A stretch of DNA of 22,438 bases from Eubacterium limosum (GCA_959020865.1 CAUEUD010000030.1:1-22438); one strand, 5' to 3'; counted from the first letter of the stretch, positions 1 through 8,995 are shown. Notes: generated by a model from the letters alone, not told the origin. Made by a program: numbers and translations.

Positions 1-765
1 AAAGAGTACAGTGAGCTAGTGAATCTTTTCGATAAACAACTGCAATTTGCCCAGAACATCCAAAAGAAAATTATTCCACAGCCCAGCGAGTTTATATCGG
101 ATACGTATCACCTTTACGCGATGCTCAAGCCCTTTCGCAAAGTTGGCGGCGATTTTTACGATTTCCATAATCTGGATGATGATAAGATCAGCCTTATTCT
201 GGCCGACGCTACCGGACACGGCATCGACGCGGCCATGATCACCAGTATGGTCAAGCTGATTTATTCCTATGCCATGGAAAACGAGCTGGTACGCGAGCAC
301 CCCAGCATGCTCATGCAGCGTATGGAGCGCGACATCGAAAAACAGCTGACATCCACCTATTTCAGCGCTTTTGCGCTGGTTCTGGACCCTGGCGCCAATA
401 CGCTTCGCTACGCAAACGCCGGCCATCCCTCGGCAATTCTGGTAGGTGACGACATCACGCTGCTCAAACCGAGCCTGCCCCTTGTGGGGCTGCATCAGCT
501 CATGTCCAGCATTAACTATCAGGACATTACGGTTCCGTTTAAAAACGGCGATAAGTTTATCATCTTTACCGACGGACTCATCGATGCGCAGAATACCAGC
601 AATGAGCTTTTCTCCATGGAACGCCTGACCGGAATTGTAAAAAAGCATACGACCCAGCCCATCAACACTATCTGCCAGGAAATCCTGAAAGAGTACAACC
701 TGTTTACCGAGGGCACCGACGATATGGACGACGTCTGCCTCCTGGGTATCGAATATGACGACTGA
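1..765 (+). CDS. SpoIIE/PP2C-type serine phosphatase, 3' part
   Basis: This is the C-terminal part of a SpoIIE/RsbU-like Mn/Mg-dependent protein phosphatase, a family that dephosphorylates anti-sigma-factor antagonists or similar partners. The frame is open through base 1, so the gene begins outside the window. The GTG at 19 is probably internal, and 254 residues are visible. Metal-binding motifs are complete: GGDFYD at about residues 49-54, ADATGHG at 68-74, ANAGHP mid-domain, FTDGL further on, and TDDMDD at about 239-244. The upstream sensor or membrane part cannot be seen. About 130 bases separate it from the glycosyltransferase gene, and no clear terminator lies between. The family assignment is firm; the partner protein is unknown. 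Confidence 0.9.
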   Translation, partial: KEYSELVNLFDKQLQFAQNIQKKIIPQPSEFISDTYHLYAMLKPFRKVGGDFYDFHNLDDDKISLILADATGHGIDAAMITSMVKLIYSYAMENELVREHPSMLMQRMERDIEKQLTSTYFSAFALVLDPGANTLRYANAGHPSAILVGDDITLLKPSLPLVGLHQLMSSINYQDITVPFKNGDKFIIFTDGLIDAQNTSNELFSMERLTGIVKKHTTQPINTICQEILKEYNLFTEGTDDMDDVCLLGIEYDD

Positions 766-897
766 GTATTTCTGACGAAATTCTGAACAAATATTAACAA
801 TTTATGACGATTCACTGTTTCTAATGGAACTCTAATAAAAGCCAGCTAGAATAGACTTAACCGAAACGTAAGACTATGAAGAAGGAGGCTGAATCAG

Positions 898-2055
898 ATG
901 AATCGCAGCAAAAAAGTTTTAATCCTGACCTGTTCCCACGGATCAGGCCACAAGATGGTGTCCGCAGCCCTTAAGGACGCCTTTGAACAGAAAGGCTACA
1001 CTGCTGTTGTTCGTGATCTGTTCAATGAGACCAACCGGCTCGTCAATACCATCATCGAAAAATCCTATCTCCTTTCCTATAATATCGGCAGCAGCTTTTA
1101 TAAAAAAATGTACTACGATATGGAAAAGGATGCTCACAGCAAATTTATATACAGACTTTGGACACTGACCGAAAAAACCCTTCTGGATATGGTGGACGAG
1201 ATCCATCCCGACTGCATTGTCAACACCTACCCCTACACGGTATCCTCCATCCTGAAGCAGGCCCACTATCCGGACATCCCGGTTTATACAGTGGTCACAG
1301 ACTTCTGCATACCGGCTGCCTGGCAGCATGAGGACACCGACAAGTTTTACGTCGCCTGTCAGAATGTTGAGGATCATCTGGTGGACTACGGCATTCCCGC
1401 AGAACGCATTCTTAAGACCGGTATTCCGATCCGGGAAGCTTTTTACGGCCACTACGACCGCCACCGCCTTCAGGAGAAATACCATCTGGATCCAGACAAG
1501 CGTACCCTGGTTATCTGCGCCGGCACCTACGGTGTGGTCAAAAACCTCAGAACCATCTGCGAGAAGGCCGACAGCCTGCATAATCTCCAGACCATTGTAG
1601 TCTGCGGAAAAAACAAATCCCTTTATAAGGAACTATCCGCAGTGTCTTTCAAAAACACACAGATTTTTGGCTTTGTCTCAGACATTCACGAGCTCTACTG
1701 CTGCGGTGATTTTATGATGACCAAGCCTGGCGGCATCACCTTAAGTGAAGCGGTGACGACCCGTATGCCGCTGATCCTGCACAATCCGGTACCGGGCCAG
1801 GAGGGCGAAAACGCCGAATGGTTTAAAAAATGCGGCGCCGCCATCATCACCCACACCACCACAGAGCTGCTCGTCGCCATTGAGGCCTTAAAAGACAATG
1901 AGGTCAAGCAGTACGCCATGAAGAGCGCCCTGCGCAAAATGTATTACGGCCACTCAGCCGAGCGCATTGTCGATGATATTCTGGAACAGCTCCCATTCAC
2001 CGAACCGGCGCTGCCCTTTGAAGAAAACACGCTTTTCCTTTTAAAAGAAAATTAA
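898..2055 (+). CDS. MGDG-synthase-like processive glycosyltransferase (GT28)
   Basis: This 385-residue protein resembles diacylglycerol glucosyltransferases of the UgtP/MGDG-synthase type, which transfer sugar from a UDP-sugar to diacylglycerol at the inner membrane face to make glycolipids. The N-terminal domain carries the GSGHK motif at residues 15-19, typical of the MGDG synthase N-domain. The C-terminal GT28 domain carries KPGG at about 276-279 followed by NPVPGQEGEN, the nucleotide-sugar binding region. The start is set by AAGGAGG at 882-888, nine bases before ATG. A weak TAGAAT at 847-852 without a good -35 is the only promoter candidate in the 132-base gap upstream. Sugar and acceptor specificity cannot be read from the sequence. 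Confidence 0.88.
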   Translation: MNRSKKVLILTCSHGSGHKMVSAALKDAFEQKGYTAVVRDLFNETNRLVNTIIEKSYLLSYNIGSSFYKKMYYDMEKDAHSKFIYRLWTLTEKTLLDMVDEIHPDCIVNTYPYTVSSILKQAHYPDIPVYTVVTDFCIPAAWQHEDTDKFYVACQNVEDHLVDYGIPAERILKTGIPIREAFYGHYDRHRLQEKYHLDPDKRTLVICAGTYGVVKNLRTICEKADSLHNLQTIVVCGKNKSLYKELSAVSFKNTQIFGFVSDIHELYCCGDFMMTKPGGITLSEAVTTRMPLILHNPVPGQEGENAEWFKKCGAAIITHTTTELLVAIEALKDNEVKQYAMKSALRKMYYGHSAERIVDDILEQLPFTEPALPFEENTLFLLKEN

Positions 2056-2097
2056 AAACGGAAGGTCTGGAGTCTCACTCCAGCCTTCCGTTTTTTT
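2056..2097. terminator. Bidirectional intrinsic terminator
   Basis: A long hairpin has arms 2056-2073 and 2077-2092, with one bulged T at 2066 and a 3-base loop. It is followed by seven T on the plus strand, and by TTTTTAATTTT on the minus strand. It sits between convergent genes and overlaps the kinase stop codon, so it can end both transcripts. Confidence 0.9.
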
Positions 2098-5000
2098 ATG
2101 AAAGCTTTTTAAGCTCTTCAAAAAGCTTATTGATATCAATGGGCTTGACCAGATAGCCATTCATACCAGCCTTTATGGCCAAGCGGCGGTCCTCCTCAAA
2201 GGCGTTGGCCGTCATGGCAATGATGGGTACTGTTTTGGCGTCACTGCGATCCAGCTCCCGGATAGCCTTGGTGGCGCTAAGCCCATCCATTACCGGCATC
2301 CGGATATCCATCAGCACCGCGTGATAAAAATCCAGGGGCCGGTCTGTGAATTTGTCGAGTGCTTCCCGGCCGTTTTCTGCGGTATCCACGCACACGCCCT
2401 GCATCTCCATCAGAGTTTTTGCGATTTCGAGGTTCAGCTCATTATCCTCCACCAGCAGCACCTGGAGCCCATCCAGGCTGGAGACAGCCTGCCGCCGCTG
2501 CCTACGCTCGTGAGGCTCGATATTGAGGTGCATGAGGGTGTCATAGATCACCGACTGGAACAGCGGCTTGGAGATAAAATTGTTGGCCCCCGCCTGTCGC
2601 GCTTCCTCCTCAATATCGCTCCAGTCATAGGCAGAAATGATGATAATGGTCGTGTCCGGCCCGACGATTTTCCGAATCTGGCGGGTGGTCTCGATGCCGT
2701 CCATATCCGGCATCAGCCAGTCGATCATGGCCACATCATAGGTACAGCCGGCCTCCATCATCTTTCGCACCTCCTCGAGAGCCCGGGCGCCGGAATCGAC
2801 CCAAACCGGCGAGATGCCGATATTCGACATAATGGCAGCGGTCTGCTCGCCGATCATGGCGTCATCGTCCACTACCAGCACGCGGATATCCTTCAGGGCA
2901 TCCTCGGTCATGCGGCGGCGTTTTTCCTCCTCGGTATCATAGACCGGCTCCAGAGGCACGCTCAGCTCAAAAGTAGTACCACAGTTCTTTTCGCTGGTCA
3001 CCGCAATGGTGCCGCCCATGAGCTGGATGATATTATAAACAATGGACAGCCCCAGACCAGTGCCGATCTTGTTCCGGGCCGTTCCGGGGTTCTCCTGCTC
3101 AAAGGGCTGATAAATCTTCTTCATAAAATCCTCAGACATTCCAACGCCTGTATCGCTCACACTGAGTCCCATATACGCCAGCCCGTTTTCACGCTTCAGC
3201 TCCTGGATATCCACGGTGATCCTCCCACCGGACGCGGTAAACTTTACCGCGTTGGAGAGCAGGTTCATCATGATCTGGTTCAGCCGCAGCTCATCGCCGA
3301 TATAAAAACGCTCCATGGGTTCATGGTGGTGGATTACAAAGTCAATCCCGCGCTCCCTGGCCTGGGGATAGATGATGGTATTAATCTCATTGATAAACTC
3401 AGAGAAATCAAACTTCCGCTTGGCCAGGACAATCTTTCCGCTCTCGATTTTTGACATGTCCAGTATGTCGTTGATCAGGGTCAGAAGATAGCGCGAGGAG
3501 GAGTCAATCTTTTCAAAGCAGTCCAGCACACGGTTGGGCGCGTTGATTTTAAGCTGGCCGATGGTGCTCATGCCAATGATGGCATTCATGGGGGTGCGGA
3601 TATCGTGGCTCATGCGGGATAAAAACTCTGATTTGGCCTTGTTGGCCGCCTCGGCTGAGGCAAGAGCATCCCTCAGCAGCCTTTCCTGCCTGGCCTTTTC
3701 GGCCCGCTGTTCATCCAGCACCTTCATAAGTCCGATGACCAGCATGTCGTCGCTGTAGGGATTGTCAACCCGGATCACATAGAGTGAAATCCAGTGGTAT
3801 TCGCCATCGTCCCCCAGCATCTGCATTTCCATATAGAGCTCACGCTCACCCTCCTCGTACCGCCGCATCAGCGCTTCCCTGGAGAAGCGCCGGACGAAAT
3901 CCTCCTGGTAAGAGGGATACGCCCTGCGCGTGGTAAAGTCCACCATGTCGTCATAGCGGCCCTTTTCACTGTATTTGACAATGTTTTTTTCCTGAATAAA
4001 ACATTCGTAGCTGTTCTGGGACAGGTTGATGCTCATGATGAGCGGATAGGCTGTACAGATAGCTGCCCGCAGCGACCGGTTCTCAATGAGCTGCTCCTGC
4101 TCCCGTTCCATCTGGAGCATACGCGTTTCGGTAATATCGTTGAAAACCGCCTGGATAACCTCCTCGCCGTTGCTGTTTTCAAGGCGTTCCATGGACACGC
4201 TCACAAAGCACTGCTCGCCGTTTTTGCGCCTTCCCTCGCGTTCATAGGAGACTCTGCCGCCGTTTCGGGAAATATCCTCGACAATCTTCCGGAATTTGTC
4301 CTGCTCTTCCTTCATCACAGAGGTAAAGGGGTCCCCTACACTCTGCCAGTACTCTGCCTCGCTGTAGCCGTAGATCTCCCAGGCCCGGCGGTTGGCGTTG
4401 ATGGTTTTATGCTCGGGGGTGGTGGTAAACTGGATGATACCGCAGGGCACTGTGTTGTAGAGCTGAGTCAGAAAATCGGCCTGGCGCTTATTCTCAATGC
4501 TGGCCTGCTGGATCAGCATATCCTGGTTTCTCCGATAGGTGATATCCGTTACCATGCAGTAGATCACCACCTCGCCGTCGCGGTCTACCACACACTTTCC
4601 AATATCTAAAACCCAAATCATAGAGCCATCCCTCCGGCGGAACCGGTACTCCACCGAGTAGGTCTCATCTTTGGCCAGACAGCTCTTAATATCCTTCACA
4701 ACATGATCGTAATCATCGGGTTCTACCATCGCCAGAGACTGACCGCCGGAAGCCTCGATCAGTTCCTCCGGACCATTGTAGCCATAGAGCTGGCAGAGCC
4801 CGTCGCTGACCCATTTAATACTGTAGCCTTCGTCCAGATGGCAGATGGCCATTCCGCCCGGCAGCTGGGACATCATGAGCTCAATCTGCTGATTCTTTTC
4901 CTGCAGCAGCTCCTGCAAATTGTCGTAGGCCTCCTTGGCGGCCCTGACCGGGAACAGCTCATCGTCCTCGATGGCCGAAAACGGGATTGAGTTGTGGATA

Positions 5001-5371
5001 TGCATGCACTTCAGCTCGCCGTCCATACGCTTGAACACAAAGGTACAGCGCTGCTGTTCCCGCATGCTGGTCTCTGAGCCCTCCACGGTCTCGATCCGGC
5101 TGACGCCCTCGCAGATGTAACAGTCCTCTGAGATCTCCTCCACCACATATTCCTCTTCTGTCATGGTGCAGGGGACCAAGTCGCCCTGCCCCTCCCTGAA
5201 GCAGGCAGCCACAGCCTCAGCGCCCTCTGCCTTCTGCATCTCACCGCCGCCCAGCCATACGATATTGGGCGCAAAGGTGGATATTAAAAACTCAACATCA
5301 CACTCGCAGAAATAACGCCTGAGTATTTTATCGGCAAAGGCGATAATTTCTCTTTTTTCTTCTGTTGTCAC
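2096..5371 (-). CDS. Hybrid sensor histidine kinase with SnoaL-like and PAS domains and two receivers
   Basis: This 1091-residue, apparently soluble hybrid kinase has these domains in order: SnoaL/NTF2-like, about 1-135; PAS, about 165-285; PAS, about 300-420; a third PAS-like segment, about 435-560; HisKA with phosphoacceptor H589 in SHDIRTPMN; HATPase with N703, DTGVG from D740 and GTGLGLS at 770-776; first receiver with acidic D835-D837, phosphoacceptor D884 and K935; second receiver with E975/D976, D1022, T1054 and K1076. No HPt domain, output domain or membrane segment is seen, so a separate phosphotransfer protein or response regulator must act downstream. Translation starts at GTG with AAGGAGA at 5381-5387. 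It follows the ModE-like gene by 79 bases on the same strand. The signal sensed is unknown. Confidence 0.93.
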   Translation of the reverse strand: MTTEEKREIIAFADKILRRYFCECDVEFLISTFAPNIVWLGGGEMQKAEGAEAVAACFREGQGDLVPCTMTEEEYVVEEISEDCYICEGVSRIETVEGSETSMREQQRCTFVFKRMDGELKCMHIHNSIPFSAIEDDELFPVRAAKEAYDNLQELLQEKNQQIELMMSQLPGGMAICHLDEGYSIKWVSDGLCQLYGYNGPEELIEASGGQSLAMVEPDDYDHVVKDIKSCLAKDETYSVEYRFRRRDGSMIWVLDIGKCVVDRDGEVVIYCMVTDITYRRNQDMLIQQASIENKRQADFLTQLYNTVPCGIIQFTTTPEHKTINANRRAWEIYGYSEAEYWQSVGDPFTSVMKEEQDKFRKIVEDISRNGGRVSYEREGRRKNGEQCFVSVSMERLENSNGEEVIQAVFNDITETRMLQMEREQEQLIENRSLRAAICTAYPLIMSINLSQNSYECFIQEKNIVKYSEKGRYDDMVDFTTRRAYPSYQEDFVRRFSREALMRRYEEGERELYMEMQMLGDDGEYHWISLYVIRVDNPYSDDMLVIGLMKVLDEQRAEKARQERLLRDALASAEAANKAKSEFLSRMSHDIRTPMNAIIGMSTIGQLKINAPNRVLDCFEKIDSSSRYLLTLINDILDMSKIESGKIVLAKRKFDFSEFINEINTIIYPQARERGIDFVIHHHEPMERFYIGDELRLNQIMMNLLSNAVKFTASGGRITVDIQELKRENGLAYMGLSVSDTGVGMSEDFMKKIYQPFEQENPGTARNKIGTGLGLSIVYNIIQLMGGTIAVTSEKNCGTTFELSVPLEPVYDTEEEKRRRMTEDALKDIRVLVVDDDAMIGEQTAAIMSNIGISPVWVDSGARALEEVRKMMEAGCTYDVAMIDWLMPDMDGIETTRQIRKIVGPDTTIIIISAYDWSDIEEEARQAGANNFISKPLFQSVIYDTLMHLNIEPHERRQRRQAVSSLDGLQVLLVEDNELNLEIAKTLMEMQGVCVDTAENGREALDKFTDRPLDFYHAVLMDIRMPVMDGLSATKAIRELDRSDAKTVPIIAMTANAFEEDRRLAIKAGMNGYLVKPIDINKLFEELKKLS

Positions 5372-5391
5372 AGGGTTTCCTCTCCTTATAA

Positions 5392-5420
5392 CAGACTGCC
5401 CATACCGGCAGACTGCCCAT
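5392..5420. repeat. Short direct repeat in the kinase leader
   Basis: The 12-mer CAGACTGCCCAT occurs at 5392-5403 and again at 5409-5420, a period of 17 bases, between the ModE-like gene and the kinase ribosome binding site. It could be a protein-binding site or a replication-slippage duplication. Confidence 0.4.
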
Positions 5421-5433
5421 TTTTCTCGATACC

Positions 5434-5454
5434 TTAATCAATTTTATCGATTAA
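5434..5454. repeat. AT-rich inverted repeat at the end of the ModE-like gene
   Basis: TTAATC at 5434-5439 and GATTAA at 5449-5454 form a 6-bp inverted repeat with a 9-base centre, overlapping the ModE-like stop codon. It has no T-run, so it is more likely an operator or chance palindrome than a terminator. Confidence 0.35.
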
Positions 5455-5840
5455 TCCAGAGGCTCAAAAAGCTCCTGAAAAATATTTTCCACAGCCTCCC
5501 GGCTCCGGCGTTCAAGCTCCTGATACTTCGCCAGGAGCGTCTCCCCCTCCGGGGTCAGACAGGCACTGCCGCCGTTTCTTCCGCCCTGCTGGCGTTTTGT
5601 CACCTTGTAGCCGAGCTCCTCCTCCATGGTGTTGATCATTTTCCAGCCCTTGCTGTAGGAGATGCCCATCTGCTCACAGGCCATCCGAACCGAATCTGTC
5701 CACTTGATCTGCATGAGCAGCTCGGCCGGCCCCGGCCCAAAGAAAATCCGCTCTCTGGCCAGCCGCAGCTTAAGCGCCGGGTGCAGCGCGGCGTCAAGCT
5801 CCTGCGCCTCCCGATCCACTGATTGTTCTTTCCGATTCAT
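5451..5840 (-). CDS. ModE-like winged-helix regulator (DNA-binding domain only)
   Basis: This 129-residue protein matches the N-terminal DNA-binding domain of ModE, a LysR-type winged helix. After a charged N-terminus it has LKLRLARERIFFGPGPAELL at about residues 22-41, then the helix-turn-helix segment with ACEQMGISYSKGWKMINTME at about 54-73, and the wing with RQQGGRNGGSACLT. Canonical ModE of about 260 residues adds molybdate-binding (Mop/TOBE) domains, which are missing, so the effector, if any, is unknown. GGAGGG at 5847-5852 lies six bases before ATG. It is upstream of and codirectional with the hybrid kinase, so the two may be cotranscribed. No molybdate transport or cofactor gene is near. 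Confidence 0.82.
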   Translation of the reverse strand: MNRKEQSVDREAQELDAALHPALKLRLARERIFFGPGPAELLMQIKWTDSVRMACEQMGISYSKGWKMINTMEEELGYKVTKRQQGGRNGGSACLTPEGETLLAKYQELERRSREAVENIFQELFEPLD

Positions 5841-5876
5841 CCCATACCCTCCAATGGTAAAAAGATTTATTCTTTT

Positions 5877-5907
5877 ATTATATCATGGTTTTGTGCCTTT
5901 TTGTCAA
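5877..5907 (-). promoter_or_regulatory. Sigma-A type promoter for the ModE-like gene
   Basis: On the minus strand TTGACA (5902-5907) and TATAAT (5877-5882) both match consensus perfectly. The spacer is 19 bases, longer than the usual 17. It lies about 37 bases upstream of the ModE-like start codon. Confidence 0.6.
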
Positions 5908-5923
5908 AAGCTTGGGATTTATC

Positions 5924-5964
5924 ACAAAAAAGACACACTGAAAATTTCAGTGTGTCTTTTTTGT
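5924..5964. terminator. Intrinsic terminator after the methyltransferase operon
   Basis: A 17-bp perfect stem (5924-5940 with 5948-5964) has a 7-base AT loop, and the A/T-rich outer stem provides the U-tract on either strand. It lies just after the DMT permease stop, and so closes the leftward methyl-transfer operon. Confidence 0.88.
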
Positions 5965-5966
5965 TT

Positions 5967-6908
5967 TTATTCCACATCCACTTCCTTCAAATCAGTCTCT
6001 GCCCGCATTTCACCAGCGCCCTGGTCCAGATTTTTCTGATCCTTGTTAAGAATCAGAACAGAGGCGATGATGATCACGCCGCCGATAATCTGGTTAAGAG
6101 TCGGCATGGTGCCGTAAAGCACCATGCCCACGACGATGGTCACTATTGGCAGGAAATTCATAAACAGATTGGAAAAGGTAACGCCAATGTTTTTAATCGC
6201 GTAGATGTTCAGGAAATAGGCAAAGGTCGAATTGAATACGCCGAGGATCACCAGGTTGATGAGAACCTCCGGGTTCACCAGATCGCCCAGCGCTACCGGA
6301 TACAGGAACAGGAAGGGCAGTGTCGTCACCGCGCCCACCACAGCCTGGTAGTTCAGAACAACGGTTTTCTCATATTTGTCCGATACCTTGTCGGCCAGGA
6401 AACAGTAGATAACCCAGGAAATAATGCTCAGCAGGCAGATGGCATAGCCCATGAAATTGGTTTCTGCCAGGTCGCTGGGATTAATGCCCATGAGGATATA
6501 CACGCCCACCAGGGATACCACAACAGCCAGGATACTCAGCCTGGTCTTTTTGCGCTTGAAAAAAACAAAGTCGATCAGCAGTGAGAACACTGCCGCAAAG
6601 CCAAAGAGCAGCGAGGAGACTGTGGCGCCGATGTATTTAACGCTCATGACTGTAAAGACATGGAAGAAGGTACAGCCCACAAGGCCGGAGAGGATCACCA
6701 TGAGGATATCCTTTTTCTCGATGCGCATGTTCATCTTCTTAACCAGGTTGTACAGCGTGAACAGCACTGTCATGATGGTAAACTGGAAGGCCACGATCAC
6801 TGTTGGGTGCATGTACTTGACAATGACATCCCGCGCGATGTAGGATACGCCGTAGATGATGATGACCACGGCCATGGCAATGAAGCCAAGGTTGCGTTTA
6901 CTTTTCAT
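5967..6908 (-). CDS. DMT/EamA-family permease
   Basis: This protein of about 313 residues has ten predicted hydrophobic helices and the two-repeat layout of the drug/metabolite transporter (EamA) superfamily. Examples are the first helix from about residue 10 and GVTFSNLFMNFLPIVTIVVG near the C-terminus. A GTG lies one codon before the ATG. I prefer the ATG at 6908 because AGGTGG (6913-6918) is only one base from the GTG but four from the ATG. That ribosome binding site overlaps the MttB stop codon, indicating translational coupling. As the last gene of the methyl-transfer operon it may move the methylated substrate or the demethylated product. That is inference, since the superfamily transports many small molecules. 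Confidence 0.87.
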   Translation of the reverse strand: MKSKRNLGFIAMAVVIIIYGVSYIARDVIVKYMHPTVIVAFQFTIMTVLFTLYNLVKKMNMRIEKKDILMVILSGLVGCTFFHVFTVMSVKYIGATVSSLLFGFAAVFSLLIDFVFFKRKKTRLSILAVVVSLVGVYILMGINPSDLAETNFMGYAICLLSIISWVIYCFLADKVSDKYEKTVVLNYQAVVGAVTTLPFLFLYPVALGDLVNPEVLINLVILGVFNSTFAYFLNIYAIKNIGVTFSNLFMNFLPIVTIVVGMVLYGTMPTLNQIIGGVIIIASVLILNKDQKNLDQGAGEMRAETDLKEVDVE

Positions 6909-6917
6909 CACGCCACC

Positions 6918-8357
6918 TCATCGTTTGATGGCTTTCGCTTTTTCAAACGCGCCGTCTGCGATGGCGTCAATTTTGGCACATACGGCTGCGTCCAGCAGCG
7001 TGACGTCTTTCACCTGTTCCAGGAGCTCAACCGCCCGCTCGGCACATTTTTCAAGCATGTCTTTTCCGCCGTCCTTCTGCCAGGATTTCCAGTTGCCGCG
7101 CTCAGTCAGGTCACCGGTCCACAATTCTTTTCTGAAATTCTTGGCGGTGTGCTTGGCGTTCAGGTAGCTGCCGCCGTGGCCGGTTTTGCGGATATTGTCC
7201 AGAGCGATGCGCTTGTCGCTGAAATCCAGGCCGCGCACCAGGCGTCTGAGCTGAGACATGCACTCATTGGAGTAGGGCAGGTCTGCGTAGTCGACCACCA
7301 GGTCGATATCCAGCTGCATGGATACCAGAAAATCAGTGGTGAGGGCGCCGACGGTTCCGACCATGCCGGTTTCAAAGCCTGCCTGGGCGTCGAGGAGCTT
7401 GGCGTCGCGCAGGTTGGTGGGCATCTTGGTCGGCAGGTCCAGATAGCGGCCCAGCTCGGCCATAATGCTCTTCATGATGGCGGTCTCCGGCGAGGACATG
7501 GACACGCTCATGGTCTGCATATCCATGCTGCGGACATAGCTGGAGTAGAGGACCGATACGCCCGGACGCACCAGCTGGGTCAGGGCGATGCCTGCCAGGG
7601 TTTCCGCGTGGGTATGAATGATGGCGCTCTCGATGGTGATGGGCGAGGAGATGCCCAGGATACCGCCAGAGCTGATGACCGACGGCGCGTTCAGCCGGCT
7701 GGCCTCCATGAGAACGTTCAGTGGGTTTTCATCCAGTTTCATCGGCGGCGAGGTCAGCACCCAGAAGGAAATAAACGGGCGATCCTCAAAGGCGATGTCG
7801 TCGCCCAGAGCCAGCTGCGCCATTGCCACAGCGTCGCGCACGCCCTCCTTGCCGACAGCCCCGCCGGTAATGTGCTTGGTGGTATTTTTAATGGTACCCG
7901 CCCAGGTATACCAGTCTGAGCTCTCCAGAGGCACGTTCTGAGGGGTGATCAGGCCGCTGGCAATGCTCACATTATCCATGATCTCGAGGAGCTTTGTCAG
8001 GTCGGTCAAATCCTGATCGGTTGCCGGACGCTTTTCCCTGGTGTGTGGGTCAATGACCGAGGTAGCCATGGTCATGGCCGCCAGTGAGGGCAGTGCTTCA
8101 TTGACCTTGACGTCGTTCTTCGGGTCTCGGCCGTAAAGGGTAAAGGTGTCCCGCTTAGGCACTGTTTTCAGGGCGTCCTCAATGATCTTTCTCGGGATTT
8201 TGACAATCTCACCCTCAACAGTGGCACCGGCCTGCCTGAAATAATCTCTGGCTTCCTCGGCGCAAAGCTCAATACCCATGTCCTCCAGAAGCTCCAGAGC
8301 CAGATTATGGACGTATTCCAGATCCTTATCGCTTAAATATCGTAATTCCGGTCGCAT
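6918..8357 (-). CDS. MttB-family corrinoid methyltransferase (non-pyrrolysine)
   Basis: This 479-residue protein belongs to the trimethylamine methyltransferase MttB superfamily (COG5598). Members transfer a methyl group from a substrate, often a quaternary amine such as glycine betaine, proline betaine, carnitine or gamma-butyrobetaine, to the Co(I) of a corrinoid protein. The reading frame has no internal amber codon, so it is a non-Pyl member. The family-typical N-terminus (LRYLSDKDLEYVHNLALELL) and the SSGGILGISSPITIESA and SYLNAKHT segments are present. The start is set by AGGGGG at 8364-8369, which overlaps the stop of the preceding corrinoid gene. The substrate cannot be read from sequence because characterised MttB paralogues differ in specificity. 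The reductive activator (RamA-like) is not in this window. Confidence 0.92.
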   Translation of the reverse strand: MRPELRYLSDKDLEYVHNLALELLEDMGIELCAEEARDYFRQAGATVEGEIVKIPRKIIEDALKTVPKRDTFTLYGRDPKNDVKVNEALPSLAAMTMATSVIDPHTREKRPATDQDLTDLTKLLEIMDNVSIASGLITPQNVPLESSDWYTWAGTIKNTTKHITGGAVGKEGVRDAVAMAQLALGDDIAFEDRPFISFWVLTSPPMKLDENPLNVLMEASRLNAPSVISSGGILGISSPITIESAIIHTHAETLAGIALTQLVRPGVSVLYSSYVRSMDMQTMSVSMSSPETAIMKSIMAELGRYLDLPTKMPTNLRDAKLLDAQAGFETGMVGTVGALTTDFLVSMQLDIDLVVDYADLPYSNECMSQLRRLVRGLDFSDKRIALDNIRKTGHGGSYLNAKHTAKNFRKELWTGDLTERGNWKSWQKDGGKDMLEKCAERAVELLEQVKDVTLLDAAVCAKIDAIADGAFEKAKAIKR

Positions 8358-8368
8358 ATTCTTACCCC

Positions 8369-8995
8369 CTATGCACTCAATAATTCTTTACAGAAAACCA
8401 CCGCGGCTCCTGCGTCCTCGGCGTAGCCGTCCGCGCCGATTTCTTTTGCAAATTCATCGCTGACCGGCGCGCCGCCCACGATCACTCTGGCGCCCGCATT
8501 GCTTTCCTTCAGCACCTTCACGGTCTCACGCATGGCTGGCATGGTGGTCGTCAGCAGGGCAGATATGGCAATAATGTCCGCATCCTTTCCAGCCTCCATG
8601 AAGTTTTCCGCCGCCTGGTCAATGCCGATATTCACGACCTCAAAGCCAGAGCTCTCAAGCATCATGGCCACCAGATCCTTGCCGATGTCGTGCAGATCGC
8701 CCTCCACCGTACCGATGACAATCTTGCCCAGCGTGGTCACATCACCGGCCTGGAGCTGCGGTTTCAGATGCTTTAAGCCAAGCTGCATGGTCTCAGCGCA
8801 GAGCAGCACCTCGGGCACATAGAGCTCGCCGCTTGCCATCAGCGGCCCTACCTGGTTCATGCCCTCGATGAGCGCGTCCGATACGATCTCCCTGGGCGAT
8901 ACGCCCGCTTCCACGGCCTCGTCGATCATTTCAACAATCTCTTCATCTTCCCCTTCAAGTACCAGTTCTCTGATTTTTTCAATATAGTTTTCCAT
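8369..8995 (-). CDS. Methyltransferase corrinoid protein (MtbC/MtqC type), operon copy
   Basis: This 208-residue corrinoid protein shuttles the methyl group between MttB and the tetrahydrofolate-dependent methyltransferase. It has the four-helix cap at residues 1-85, then a Rossmann-like B12 domain with DLHDIG at 100-105. H102 is the lower axial cobalt ligand. SALLTTT (145-151) and GGAPVS (174-179) line the cofactor pocket. The frame is open further upstream, but ATG at 8995 is preferred: it has AAGGGAGA at 9003-9010, begins exactly where family similarity starts, and avoids a 46-base overlap with the preceding gene. It lies 29 bases after the methyltetrahydrofolate methyltransferase gene and directly before MttB. 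Confidence 0.95.
   Translation of the reverse strand: MENYIEKIRELVLEGEDEEIVEMIDEAVEAGVSPREIVSDALIEGMNQVGPLMASGELYVPEVLLCAETMQLGLKHLKPQLQAGDVTTLGKIVIGTVEGDLHDIGKDLVAMMLESSGFEVVNIGIDQAAENFMEAGKDADIIAISALLTTTMPAMRETVKVLKESNAGARVIVGGAPVSDEFAKEIGADGYAEDAGAAVVFCKELLSA

Noticed and set aside
2321..3454. Long open frame on the plus strand opposite the kinase gene
   Set aside because: It lies wholly antisense to a gene with clear kinase and receiver motifs, has no ribosome binding site, and its protein shows no domain. It is a by-product of codon bias.
6660..7919. 419-codon open frame on the plus strand opposite the MttB and permease genes
   Set aside because: It is His-rich, low in recognisable motifs and antisense to two well-supported genes.
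6918..8357. Possible pyrrolysine-containing MttB
   Set aside because: The frame runs the full family length without an in-frame amber codon, so it is a non-Pyl family member.
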